Assembly (NCBI GenBank): GCA_041600915.1
Contig: JBFIJC010000194.1
Span: 1-7,293 of the forward strand
DNA length: 7,293 nucleotides
From: Nitrogeniibacter sp041600915
Lineage (GTDB): Bacteria > Pseudomonadota > Gammaproteobacteria > Burkholderiales > Rhodocyclaceae
Direction: 5' to 3'
The notes under the pieces were generated by a model, which had not been told where the DNA came from, did no database searches, and saw only the letters and a program-made list of their open reading frames with translations. How positions within the stretch are numbered: position 1 is the stretch's first letter; each line of letters begins with the position of its first letter. This document shows, one piece after another, positions 1 to 6,851 of the stretch. A program made the position numbers and the translations under genes.

Positions 1-1278
1 ACCGCCCATCAGTTCAGCCAGCCGCCGCGTGATGACCAGGCCCAGACCGGTGCCGCCGTATTTGCGGGTGGTCGAATTGTCGGCCTGCTCGAAATTGGCG
101 AACAGCCGGGCTAGCGCGCCCGGCTCAATGCCGATGCCTTTATCCTGCACCTCGAAATGCAGCAGCGCACTAACGGCATCCTCTTCTGCAACACGAATAC
201 GCAGGGTAATGGTGCCGGTGTCGGAGAATTTGATGGCATTGGAAGCGAAATTGAGCAGTGCCTGCTCGATCCGCGTCGGGTCGCCGCGCAGGTACGCCGG
301 CAGCGGCTCGGCCTCCACCGCAAATGCAAGTCCCTTGGCCTGCGCACGCTCGACCAGCAGATCGCTCACGTTGCTGGCAATGGCGGCGATATCCAATGGC
401 AAATCTTCGAGCACCAGCTTGCCGGACTCGATCTTTGAAATGTCGAGAATGTCGTTGATCACGGCGAGCAGGTGTTCGCCGGCGATGGCAATCTTGTCAA
501 GTTTGTCCGCCTGCACCGGTGTCACGCCATCGCGGCGCAGCAGATAGCTCATACCAAGAATGGCGTTCATCGGTGTGCGAATTTCATGACTCATGTTGGC
601 CAGAAATTCGCTCTTGGCGATGTTGGCGCCTTCGGCAGCGTTCTTGGCAATGATCAGTTCCGCCGTTTGCGCCTGAACAAGCTCCTGCAAGTGATGGCGA
701 TGCAGCACCAGCTCCTCTTCAGCCCGCTTGCGCTCGGTGATGTCGGTCTCCACCGCCCGGCAAACCAAGCCGTCCTCGCTGCGCGTCGCGTGTATCTCGA
801 CCACGCTTGATGGCTGACCAGCCACGGCATTGATACGCATCTCGCAGATCTGCGAGGCGGGCTCGGCCCACACACGGCCAAGAAAGTCAGCAAATTTTCG
901 GCGGTCGCGTTCATCGATGTAACTGCCGAACCGCTGTCCGCACAGCGCGGCGCGCTCTGCACCAAGCAGGGTGGCGGCGACCAGATTGAGCTGACGGATG
1001 ACCCCCTGCCGGTCGAGCGTGAAATAACCCACCGGGGCAAAGTCATAGAGCGCGGTGTAGCGCTTGAGGCCGGCATCCACCGCCGCCTGCGCCATGCGCA
1101 TCTCCTCGTTCTGCATCTCCAGCTCAATCTGATGCACCTGCAGCTCGTGCAGCAGCCTCTGCGTCTCGTGTGGCGACAGTACAGGTGCAGGCCCGGCCCG
1201 GGCTTGCAGACAGGCATCGGCGCGGCGGCGCAGCTCAGTGTCCGTTGTCGGCGGCGTTGCGGGTGAATCGTCGTTCAT
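1..1278 (-). CDS. PAS-domain sensor histidine kinase, C-terminus cut by window edge
   Basis: Signal-transducing kinase that autophosphorylates on a histidine and passes the phosphate to a response regulator. The frame is open from an ATG at 1278 to the window edge (426 codons visible). Residues 36-64 form a helical segment (LHELQVHQIELEMQNEE), 71-184 a PAS domain (APVGYFTLD, ending AVETDITERKRAEEE), and 185-222 a coiled linker. The H-box is SHEIRTP with phospho-acceptor His231. The ATPase domain shows the N-box around Asn347, the G1 box DKGIGI at 379-384, FEQAD near 396 and the G2 box GGTGLGL at 408-414. No membrane segment or signal peptide is visible, so it is probably cytoplasmic. A receiver domain may follow beyond the edge. 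The start overlaps the stop of the CheB/CheR gene by ATGA, and a strong GGAGG precedes it. The ligand of the PAS domain is unknown. The kinase call is very secure; its partner is not known. Confidence 0.96.
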   Translation of the reverse strand, partial: MNDDSPATPPTTDTELRRRADACLQARAGPAPVLSPHETQRLLHELQVHQIELEMQNEEMRMAQAAVDAGLKRYTALYDFAPVGYFTLDRQGVIRQLNLVAATLLGAERAALCGQRFGSYIDERDRRKFADFLGRVWAEPASQICEMRINAVAGQPSSVVEIHATRSEDGLVCRAVETDITERKRAEEELVLHRHHLQELVQAQTAELIIAKNAAEGANIAKSEFLANMSHEIRTPMNAILGMSYLLRRDGVTPVQADKLDKIAIAGEHLLAVINDILDISKIESGKLVLEDLPLDIAAIASNVSDLLVERAQAKGLAFAVEAEPLPAYLRGDPTRIEQALLNFASNAIKFSDTGTITLRIRVAEEDAVSALLHFEVQDKGIGIEPGALARLFANFEQADNSTTRKYGGTGLGLVITRRLAELMGG

Positions 1279-3995
1279 TTTGACTTCCTCCGCTCTTCCT
1301 TCAAGACCGCCTGTGTCTCGCTCAGTTCCGTCGCCTGGTCCTCGAAACGTTGCTCCAGAGCCATATGCGCCTGCCTCAGCTGTGCTTCCAAGGTCTTGAT
1401 ACCGGTGATATCCGCAAACGTGATGACCACGCCATCGATACGATTGTCCTGAGTGCGGTAGGGCATGATGCGCACCGCGAACCAGCGCGCATCATGACTG
1501 GCCACCTGCCGCTCCTGCGGGACCAGCGTGCGCAGAACTTCACGTGCATCCTCGGCCAGCGCGGAATAGTCGAGCGCAGTGGCGAGGTCGGTAACGGGCC
1601 GGCCCGCGTCACCGGGGATCAGCTTGATGATGCTCGCCGCCTTCGTGGTAAAGCGCCGCACGCGCAACTCACCATCGAGGAACAAGGTGGCGATGTCCGT
1701 GCTGTTGAGGAGGTTTTTCATGTCGTCGCTGGCCTGCGACAACTCGTCGAGCTTGGCCTGCAATTCATGATTGACGGTCTGCAACTCCTCGTTCATCGAC
1801 TGCATTTCTTCCTTCGAGGTGGTCAGCTCCTCGTTGGTGCTTTGCAGTTCTTCGTTGGTCGATTGAAGCTCCTCGTTGGTGGACCGGAGTTCTTCTTGCG
1901 AGCTTTGCACCTCCTCGCGATTGGTCTGCAAGGCGCCGTGCGCCTGATGCAGCTCCTGCACCAGCGCCGCGACCTGGGTGTCGTGATCGTTGAGCTTCTC
2001 GGTTTTTCCGCCCTTGATGCCTCCGCTGGCACGCTTTGCGATGGCTTCAACGGGCATGGCGGGCAGATCAGTAAAGACCACCAGCACCATGCCGTCCAAC
2101 GCAGCCGGCGTGCTCAGCGGTTGAACAGTGACGTCTACCCGCTGGGTGCCGCCATTGGTGCCGACGCTGACATCATTCAGCGTGACCACGCAATCTTGTC
2201 GCACGGCCCGAGAAAACGCGGCGTTCAGCGCCCCGGCGAGGCCTTCGCGCGCCATCGCGAACAGGTTGTGGTTGACCTTGCCGGCGGCCGGTTCGAGGTA
2301 TTTGCCAACCTTGCCACTGATAAAGACGATGTCGCCCTGCGCGTTGGCCAGCACCGCAGCCGGCGTGAAGCGCTGGAGCAGAAGCGCTTCGGTCAACGAC
2401 TGCAAGCTATTGGCCGACACCAGCGGCGCCAGCGCGGGGGCGGATGCATCGGCAGTACCGACGTGTCGCGTGCCAAATGCGGTGGGGAATTCGACCGGCC
2501 TGGCGTCGTGCATCGCGCCATGGCGACGATAGAGGCGACTCTTGCCGGGCAGCGCGCTGAACAGGTCGCTTGCCGCACCGACGGTCTCCGAGGTGCCCAG
2601 CATCAGCACGCCGCCGGGGTTGAGGCTGTAGTGGAACAGCGGCAACAACTTCTTTTGCAGCTCGGTTTCGAGGTAGATCAGCAGGTTGCGGCAGGTGAGC
2701 AGGTCGAGCTTGGTAAACGGCGGATCCATGACCAGGTTCTGCGGCGCAAAAATGAGCATCTCGCGGATCTCTTTGCTCACCCGGTAACCGCGTTCGTCCT
2801 GCACGAAGAAACGGCGCAGGCGTGCTTCCGAAACGTCAGCCACGATACTGGCCGGATAGGTGCCGCCGCGCGCGCGTTCAATGGCCTCGGGATCGAGGTC
2901 GGTGGCGAACACCTGCAACGCATAGTGCGGCGCGGACGGATCGTGCAGTTGCAGCTCATCGAGCGCCTCGCGAAAGACGATCGCCAGCGAATAGGCCTCC
3001 TCGCCGGTAGAGCACGCGGTGGTCCAGGCGCGCAACAGACCGCCCTTGGGGTGTGCCGCGAACAATGCCGGAAAGACCTCGGTCTTGAGTTGCTCCCAGG
3101 CGTCGGGGTCGCGGAAAAAACTGGTCACGCCGATCAGCAACTCCTTGAACAGCAGCGCCGACTCCTGCGGATTTTCGCGCAGGTAGCGCACGTAATCTGC
3201 GATGCGTGCCAGATGGTGTAGCCCCATGCGCCGTTCAATACGGCGATAGAGCGTGCTTTTCTTATACAGCGAGAAGTCGTGGCCGGTCTGCGCACGGAGG
3301 ATCAGCACCACCTTCTCCAGACCGCTCTGGTCCTTGTCGGCCACGGTGGACGCGGCGGACACATCGAGCAGCGGGACATGCCTGAAATAGCCGACGATGC
3401 GCTCGGCCAGCACCTCGGCGGGCGCCACGACATCGGCCAGACCATCGTCGATCGCGCTGCGGGGCATGCCGTCGAACTTGGCTGAGTCCGGGTCCTGAAC
3501 AAACACAGCGCCAGCGTGCTCCTTGATGGCACGAAGTCCTAGTGTGCCGTCCGAGCCCATGCCGGAGAGGATAAGCCCGGCGCTGCGCTCCTGCTGGTCT
3601 GCAGCCAGCGCGCGAAAGAAAAAGTCGATCGGCAGGCGCAGACCGCGTGGCGCGCTCGGCGCCAGCAGATGCAAAACGCCATGCAGGATCGACAGATCGC
3701 AGTTGGGCGGAATGACATAGACGTGATTCGGCTTGACGCGCATGCGATCGGTAACCTCCCGCACCGGCAACGGCGTGGCGCGTTGCAGCAACTCGACCAG
3801 AATGCCTTTGCGGCTCGGGTCGAGGTGTTGCACCACGATGTAGGCCAGACCACTGTCGGGCGGCACATGCCCCAGGAACAGTTCGAGCGCTTCAAGACCT
3901 CCGGCCGATGCGCCGATGCCGACGATAGGAAAATCCTTCACCGTTTCAGGCGGGGCTGAGGAGGTATTGGCGGAGGTCGATGCGGCGTGTTTCAC
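1275..3995 (-). CDS. CheB-CheR fusion protein with PAS segments and heptad coiled coil
   Basis: Bifunctional chemotaxis-type protein of 906 residues that combines a glutamate methylesterase/deamidase and an S-adenosylmethionine-dependent glutamate methyltransferase. CheB spans about 22-205, with the family's catalytic triad at Ser30 (GASAGG), His57 (QHLDP) and Asp149 (GMGSDG). CheR spans about 225-490, with TSFFRD at 291-296, the SAM-binding ACSTGEEAYSLA at 327-338, FATDLD at 363-368 and CRNLLIYL at 435-442. A PAS-like segment follows at about 530-645, a heptad coiled coil at 693-752, a second PAS-like domain at 755-865 (ending VVITFADITG) and a helical tail. The receiver domain that regulates classical CheB is absent, as is usual for such fusions, and no kinase domain is attached; the kinase is the next gene. 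The start is GTG, the only plausible one before the in-frame stop, and lacks a Shine-Dalgarno sequence. It overlaps the stop of a 68-codon frame as GTGA, hinting at coupled translation. Methylation targets are unknown. Confidence 0.96.
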   Translation of the reverse strand: MKHAASTSANTSSAPPETVKDFPIVGIGASAGGLEALELFLGHVPPDSGLAYIVVQHLDPSRKGILVELLQRATPLPVREVTDRMRVKPNHVYVIPPNCDLSILHGVLHLLAPSAPRGLRLPIDFFFRALAADQQERSAGLILSGMGSDGTLGLRAIKEHAGAVFVQDPDSAKFDGMPRSAIDDGLADVVAPAEVLAERIVGYFRHVPLLDVSAASTVADKDQSGLEKVVLILRAQTGHDFSLYKKSTLYRRIERRMGLHHLARIADYVRYLRENPQESALLFKELLIGVTSFFRDPDAWEQLKTEVFPALFAAHPKGGLLRAWTTACSTGEEAYSLAIVFREALDELQLHDPSAPHYALQVFATDLDPEAIERARGGTYPASIVADVSEARLRRFFVQDERGYRVSKEIREMLIFAPQNLVMDPPFTKLDLLTCRNLLIYLETELQKKLLPLFHYSLNPGGVLMLGTSETVGAASDLFSALPGKSRLYRRHGAMHDARPVEFPTAFGTRHVGTADASAPALAPLVSANSLQSLTEALLLQRFTPAAVLANAQGDIVFISGKVGKYLEPAAGKVNHNLFAMAREGLAGALNAAFSRAVRQDCVVTLNDVSVGTNGGTQRVDVTVQPLSTPAALDGMVLVVFTDLPAMPVEAIAKRASGGIKGGKTEKLNDHDTQVAALVQELHQAHGALQTNREEVQSSQEELRSTNEELQSTNEELQSTNEELTTSKEEMQSMNEELQTVNHELQAKLDELSQASDDMKNLLNSTDIATLFLDGELRVRRFTTKAASIIKLIPGDAGRPVTDLATALDYSALAEDAREVLRTLVPQERQVASHDARWFAVRIMPYRTQDNRIDGVVITFADITGIKTLEAQLRQAHMALEQRFEDQATELSETQAVLKEERRKSK
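1287..1291 (-). promoter_or_regulatory. Ribosome binding site of the histidine kinase gene
   Basis: On the minus strand the sequence GGAGG lies eight bases before the ATG at 1278, inside the last codons of the CheB/CheR gene. It fixes the kinase start and shows that this gene has its own strong initiation site as well as the ATGA overlap with its upstream neighbour. Confidence 0.8.
1740..1919 (-). repeat. Tandem 21-base repeat encoding heptad coiled coil
   Basis: Inside the CheB/CheR gene, residues 693-752 repeat with a seven-residue period of the type STNEELQ, with degenerate copies such as SSQEELR, TSKEEMQ, SMNEELQ and TVNHELQ. The DNA shows the matching 21-base period. This segment is a normal part of the family and probably forms a parallel coiled coil that relays signals between the methyltransferase half and the C-terminal PAS domain. 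The near-identical central copies could recombine and change copy number. Confidence 0.85.
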
Positions 3996-4198
3996 AGCGA
4001 GAACGGGGGCTTGTGCATGGCGTTTTCCAGCGAAAGGTATTCGCCCAGTTTACGCTGCAACAGAACCATTAGCGAATGCACCCCGTATGCATATTCGGCG
4101 CCTGAACGAAAAGAGAGGCCGGGCGTTGGCGGCAGGTCGATTCGTACTCGCTTTTGCGCGCCGGCATCACAAAACAAGCCGGTGTGCGTGGTGCTCAA
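3992..4198 (-). CDS. Possible small protein of unknown function (68 codons)
   Basis: A frame of 68 codons fills the gap between the racemase and CheB/CheR genes. I recognise no family. It would start at a TTG that overlaps the racemase stop as TTGA and ends in a TGA that overlaps the CheB/CheR GTG as GTGA. In favour: both junctions have the same 4-base geometry as the rest of the run, the downstream GTG has no Shine-Dalgarno sequence of its own, and the second half could fold as a helix (around VHSLMVLLQRKLGEYLSLE). Against: TTG is a rare start with no clear ribosome site, G or C occupies only about two thirds of third codon positions, weak evidence of coding in a GC-rich genome, and the composition is nondescript. 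A shorter product from the internal ATG (residue 44) is possible. It may equally be a non-coding spacer or leader. Confidence 0.3.
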   Translation of the reverse strand: MSTTHTGLFCDAGAQKRVRIDLPPTPGLSFRSGAEYAYGVHSLMVLLQRKLGEYLSLENAMHKPPFSL

Positions 4199-5298
4199 AC
4201 CGCCACACGGCTGCCGGCGATCACTCTTCTTTTTGCGTGGGAGGTGAGGCGCTTTGTGACAAAAGGGGAGGTCATCGCCCGCATCAAGGCCGCGTAGTTG
4301 GGCTGAAAACGGATTTCGTCGCCGACCGCGACGTCGGCGCTATCGGAGCGGACGATCAGATGATCGCTGGAGGCGCCAAGCAGCGCGCCCCCCGCCGGTG
4401 GCGCCAGCCCGTCCGGATCGGTGTCCTGATGGCCGACGGCCAGCAGGATTCGGGTGACCGGGCCGCTGTCGGCGGCGGGCGGCTTGCTGCCAAAGGCGGT
4501 TTGCGCCACCTCACCCCAGGCTTCGGAGGGCTTGAGCTTGGCCTCGATGACTTCAGCGACGAGCACGACCGCATCGGTGTGCAAGCCCTGAATGGGCTGG
4601 CGGTGGAGCGGTTCGCGGCCGAGCATGATCGCTTCGCCAAGCCGCAGGCTGTTGATCCGGCCGGTGTCTGCGCCGCTCAGGGCCCAGTCGAGGCTGGCCG
4701 AGTTGCCGCCCGAGATGGTTTGAAGCAGCGGGCCGAAACGGGCGTCGATCAAATCGGCCAGCGTGGACAGCTCCGCCATGTTGCGGGCGTCGGGCGACAC
4801 GCCGCTGGCGCAGGCAAGATTGCTGCCGAGGCCCTTGAGCAGGATGTTGGGAAGACGCAAGACCCGACGCACCATATGCTCGAGATCGCCCGGCATGATT
4901 CCTTCGCGCAGATCGCCGAGTTCGACCATGAGCACGATGCCGTGGATCACCCCCGCCTTGCCGGCAGCAGCCGACAGGCCGTCGATGATGTCGATTTCGG
5001 TATTGAAGCTGATATCGGCGCCCGCCACCACCCGGCTCACCTGAGACAGCATGGGCGTGCGGATCAGCGTCATGGGCGCGCGCAGGTGGGCCGCGCGCAT
5101 GACTTCGATATTTTCGACTCTCGAATCGCCCAGCGCGCTGACGCCCCCGTTGAGCATGGCGCGGGCAACCTGCTCCGAGCCGAGCGCCGATTTGGTGACG
5201 CCCGTAACCGAGATGCCGTGGCGCGCGAGTCGCCGAACCAGCGTGAGGGCGTTGTGATGGATCTTGTCGAGATCGATCTCAAGCCGCGGCGTGTTCAT
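4195..5298 (-). CDS. PLP-dependent alanine/ornithine racemase-family protein
   Basis: Predicted cytoplasmic amino-acid racemase with the alanine racemase N-terminal TIM-barrel fold (COG3457, the group that includes clostridial ornithine racemase). The protein has 367 residues. Lys36 in GVTKS is the expected pyridoxal phosphate lysine. Other family motifs are GDSRVENI at 57-64, VELGDLREG at 125-133, GLGSNLACASG at 156-166, SGGNS at 196-200 and RLGEAIMLG at 219-227. The substrate cannot be read from sequence; alanine, ornithine and other amino acids are possible. The ATG overlaps the stop of the DUF1611 gene (ATGA) and has no good Shine-Dalgarno sequence, so translation is probably coupled to that gene. 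Homologues as I recall them end near the TSPFVTK stretch (343-349); the remaining 18 residues form a basic tail that may be an extension particular to this lineage. The family is sure, the specificity is not. Confidence 0.92.
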   Translation of the reverse strand: MNTPRLEIDLDKIHHNALTLVRRLARHGISVTGVTKSALGSEQVARAMLNGGVSALGDSRVENIEVMRAAHLRAPMTLIRTPMLSQVSRVVAGADISFNTEIDIIDGLSAAAGKAGVIHGIVLMVELGDLREGIMPGDLEHMVRRVLRLPNILLKGLGSNLACASGVSPDARNMAELSTLADLIDARFGPLLQTISGGNSASLDWALSGADTGRINSLRLGEAIMLGREPLHRQPIQGLHTDAVVLVAEVIEAKLKPSEAWGEVAQTAFGSKPPAADSGPVTRILLAVGHQDTDPDGLAPPAGGALLGASSDHLIVRSDSADVAVGDEIRFQPNYAALMRAMTSPFVTKRLTSHAKRRVIAGSRVAV

Positions 5299-6491
5299 TG
5301 CAACAGCGCGACCGGCGTCCTGTGCAGTTCGGGAAACGCCGCCAGAACCATCGCCACCAGCCGCTCCGGCGCATGGGTCAGCGCATCGGTGACCGGAATG
5401 CCCAGTTCGCTTGAATACCGCCGCACGGCCTCGTCGACCTGCACGCCGTCCAGATTCTCGTGATTCAAGGTGAGGCCGATGACCCGGGTGTCGGAGAAGG
5501 TCTGGATCAGCTTGATCTCGCTGGCCGGGCTCGGCATTGGCATCGCCGGAAAGTCGCAGCGGTGTGCGCGGCCCGGCGCATGTTGCAGGATCACGGCGTG
5601 CGGATGGCTGCCACGCAGGATCAGGCTCGAGGTTGAAAACGCCGGGTGACTCAGCGCGCCCTGCCCTTCGATGATGATCACATCCGGGTGCTCGCCTTCG
5701 TAGGCTTCAACAACAACCGCCTCCATTTCACCCGAGCAAAACTGCGAGGGCACGGCATCGAGCGCAACGCCATAGCGCGCGCCTTGCATCAGGCCGGTCT
5801 GGCCGGTACCGACGAGAACGGCCTTGATGCCGACCGCGTTGAGGGCGCGGGCGAGAATCGTCGCGGTGGTGCGCTTGCCGATGGCGCAGTCGGTGCCGAG
5901 CACCGCAATGCGCGGGCAGCCGACCTGATTGATGCGACCGGAAAACATCCGCAGATCTTTCTTCGCCCGCGGTCGCCGAACATCGATGAGCTCGACCTTG
6001 CGGGCCGCCGCCGCAGCGACGAACTGAGCGTCCTCGGTCAGGAACTCGTGCAAGCCGTTGACCACATTCATGCCCAGGCCAATGGCCTCAAGCACGATAC
6101 TGCGCTGGCTCGGCGACAACATGCCGCTGGCCGGGGCCATGCCGAAGATGAAGAAATCCGGAATGCTGTCAGTGAGCGCCAGTGCGGCCGCCAGGTCTGC
6201 GCAGAGGGGGATTGCATTGGCGACGCCGTCCAGCACCTCGCCCGCATCACGGCCGGCGTTCTGGCTATCGATGACCGACAGGATCGTGTACTTCTCCGAG
6301 TGCCGGACCAGGCCATTGGCGGTCTTGCCGTCGATGGCACCAAAATTGGCTTCGCAATAAACGATGGCGGTAGCGCGCCGAGCGGCGTCGCGTGCGGGCT
6401 CAAGCACAAGGGGGGTGGCCTTGGCACTCACAAGTGAAGGCGCAGGACGGGGCGTGATCGCGCTCGGCGACCTGAGGAACTGATTGGACAT
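5295..6491 (-). CDS. DUF1611/COG3367 family protein, DgcN-like
   Basis: A 398-residue protein of the DUF1611 family. One characterised member, DgcN, N-acetylates D-glutamate in a D-glutamate catabolic route; most members are uncharacterised. Residues 41-175 match the N-terminal domain (DGKTANGLVRH, FGMAPASGM, VVNGLHEFL). The C-terminal domain carries a P-loop-like GTDCAIGKRTTA at 199-210, GTGQTGLMQGARYGVALDAV at 228-247, and a Walker-B-like IIIEGQGALSHP at 272-283. The first 40 or so residues are Ala/Pro-rich and extend beyond the usual family start. The ATG at 6491 is preferred over a GTG at 6638 because AAAGGA sits seven bases upstream and the longer version adds 49 residues with no family resemblance. 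The gene leads a run of overlapping genes and overlaps the racemase by ATGA. Substrate and reaction here are inferred only by homology; an ATP- or acetyl-CoA-dependent modification of an amino acid is the likeliest role. Confidence 0.92.
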   Translation of the reverse strand: MSNQFLRSPSAITPRPAPSLVSAKATPLVLEPARDAARRATAIVYCEANFGAIDGKTANGLVRHSEKYTILSVIDSQNAGRDAGEVLDGVANAIPLCADLAAALALTDSIPDFFIFGMAPASGMLSPSQRSIVLEAIGLGMNVVNGLHEFLTEDAQFVAAAAARKVELIDVRRPRAKKDLRMFSGRINQVGCPRIAVLGTDCAIGKRTTATILARALNAVGIKAVLVGTGQTGLMQGARYGVALDAVPSQFCSGEMEAVVVEAYEGEHPDVIIIEGQGALSHPAFSTSSLILRGSHPHAVILQHAPGRAHRCDFPAMPMPSPASEIKLIQTFSDTRVIGLTLNHENLDGVQVDEAVRRYSSELGIPVTDALTHAPERLVAMVLAAFPELHRTPVALLQ

Positions 6492-6498
6492 TGGGTAA

Positions 6499-6519
6499 TC
6501 CTTTGGAAGGCTCAAAGGA
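6499..6519 (-). promoter_or_regulatory. Hairpin whose 3' arm contains the DUF1611 ribosome binding site
   Basis: On the minus strand TCCTTTG and CAAAGGA form a perfect 7-bp stem around a 7-base loop (AGCCTTC). The 3' arm contains AAAGGA, the Shine-Dalgarno sequence, seven bases before the ATG at 6491. If it forms, this stem would hide the ribosome site of the first gene of the run. Pairing is seen directly; a regulatory role is inference, and the stem is only moderately stable because it contains four A-T pairs. Confidence 0.45.
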
Positions 6520-6581
6520 AACGACCGAATGGGCCGACAGCGTATCGCCGAAGGGCAGCCAATAGTCCCCAGAAAGTCGGG

Positions 6582-6599
6582 TATGTGTGACTCACCATA
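6582..6599 (-). promoter_or_regulatory. Weak extended -10 promoter candidate with overlapping dyad
   Basis: On the minus strand TGCTATGGT resembles an extended -10 element (hexamer at 6599-6594), about 100 bases before the DUF1611 start. No convincing -35 is seen. The same bases lie in a dyad: CATA-GTGA-G-TCAC-TATG in the arms, perfect except for one bulged base at 6586. A second short dyad, GTGC-N6-GCAC, lies just upstream at 6605-6618. Together they could be a promoter with a dimeric repressor or activator site, but each element is short and could occur by chance. Confidence 0.22.
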
Positions 6600-6644
6600 G
6601 CACAGTGCATCGCAGCACACTGGCTGGCGAGCGGGCACAAAACC

Positions 6645-6674
6645 GCTAGACCGGCGCCCAGCCTGCCGGCTAGC
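6645..6674 (-). terminator. Intergenic hairpin, terminator-like but with poor U tract
   Basis: GCTAG-A-CCGGC and GCCGG-CTAGC form a 10-bp stem with a single bulged base and a 9-base loop. On the minus strand it is followed by GGTTTTG, a short and broken T run, so it is at best a weak terminator for transcripts coming from the MlrC-like gene. It could instead be a pausing or processing structure in the leader of the next genes. Confidence 0.3.
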
Positions 6675-6812
6675 GCCGAAACAATAAAAAAGAGCCTACC
6701 TGCTTAAGACTGAAGGAAAAAGTTCGTTTCAAGCATGCTGACAGGAAGGATGTGTCGGCAAGCGAATACGCTCCCGCGTCCAACCGAAGCGCATTGCGCA
6801 CCGCAGCACATG

Positions 6813-6829
6813 ACCGGGCAGCGCCCGGT
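6813..6829 (-). terminator. GC-rich hairpin just after the MlrC-like gene
   Basis: ACCGGGC-AGC-GCCCGGT is a perfect 7-bp inverted repeat with a 3-base loop, 22 bases beyond the stop of the MlrC-like gene. No T run follows on either strand, so it is not a standard intrinsic terminator. It may protect the 3' end of the message or help Rho-dependent or paused termination. Confidence 0.35.
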
Positions 6830-6851
6830 GTGCTTGTCACTGCATGCCGGC

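Larger units (their letters stand above)
6492..6851. other. 360-base non-coding region
   Basis: This is the longest gene-free stretch in the window. From right to left it holds a hairpin after the MlrC-like gene, an AT-rich patch at 6680-6730 with a T run (minus strand, 6686-6691) preceded by no stable stem, a second hairpin, two short dyads with a weak extended -10, and the ribosome-site hairpin. The open frames crossing it show no recognisable family, ribosome site or protein-like composition, so I see no gene in it. Its length and structures suggest that the DUF1611 run has its own promoter. Confidence 0.6.

Noticed and set aside
1350..3221. 623-codon open frame on the plus strand
   Set aside because: It lies fully antisense to the CheB/CheR gene, has no recognisable domain, and is rich in His/Arg/Gln/Gly as expected for the reverse complement of a GC-rich gene.
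4005..4030. Sigma-54-like GG-N10-GC pair before the CheB/CheR gene
   Set aside because: Only the invariant dinucleotides match; the rest of the TGGCAC/TTGC consensus is absent and the transcription start would fall about ten bases from the GTG.
3916..5463. 515-codon open frame on the plus strand
   Set aside because: It is antisense to the racemase and spans gene boundaries; composition is that of a reverse-complement shadow and no family is recognisable.
5646..6437. 263-codon open frame on the plus strand
   Set aside because: It is antisense to the DUF1611 gene, whose motifs are clear on the other strand.
6492..6638. Longer DUF1611 protein from the GTG at 6638
   Set aside because: The added 49 residues are unlike the family, Cys-rich and without a ribosome site, while AAAGGA is correctly spaced before the ATG at 6491.
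6681..6715. Intrinsic terminator at the minus-strand T run
   Set aside because: The T run is good, but the bases before it offer only a 3-4 bp stem, too weak for a standard terminator.
6732..6739. Palindrome AGCATGCT
   Set aside because: An 8-base palindrome alone is expected by chance and has no flanking symmetry.
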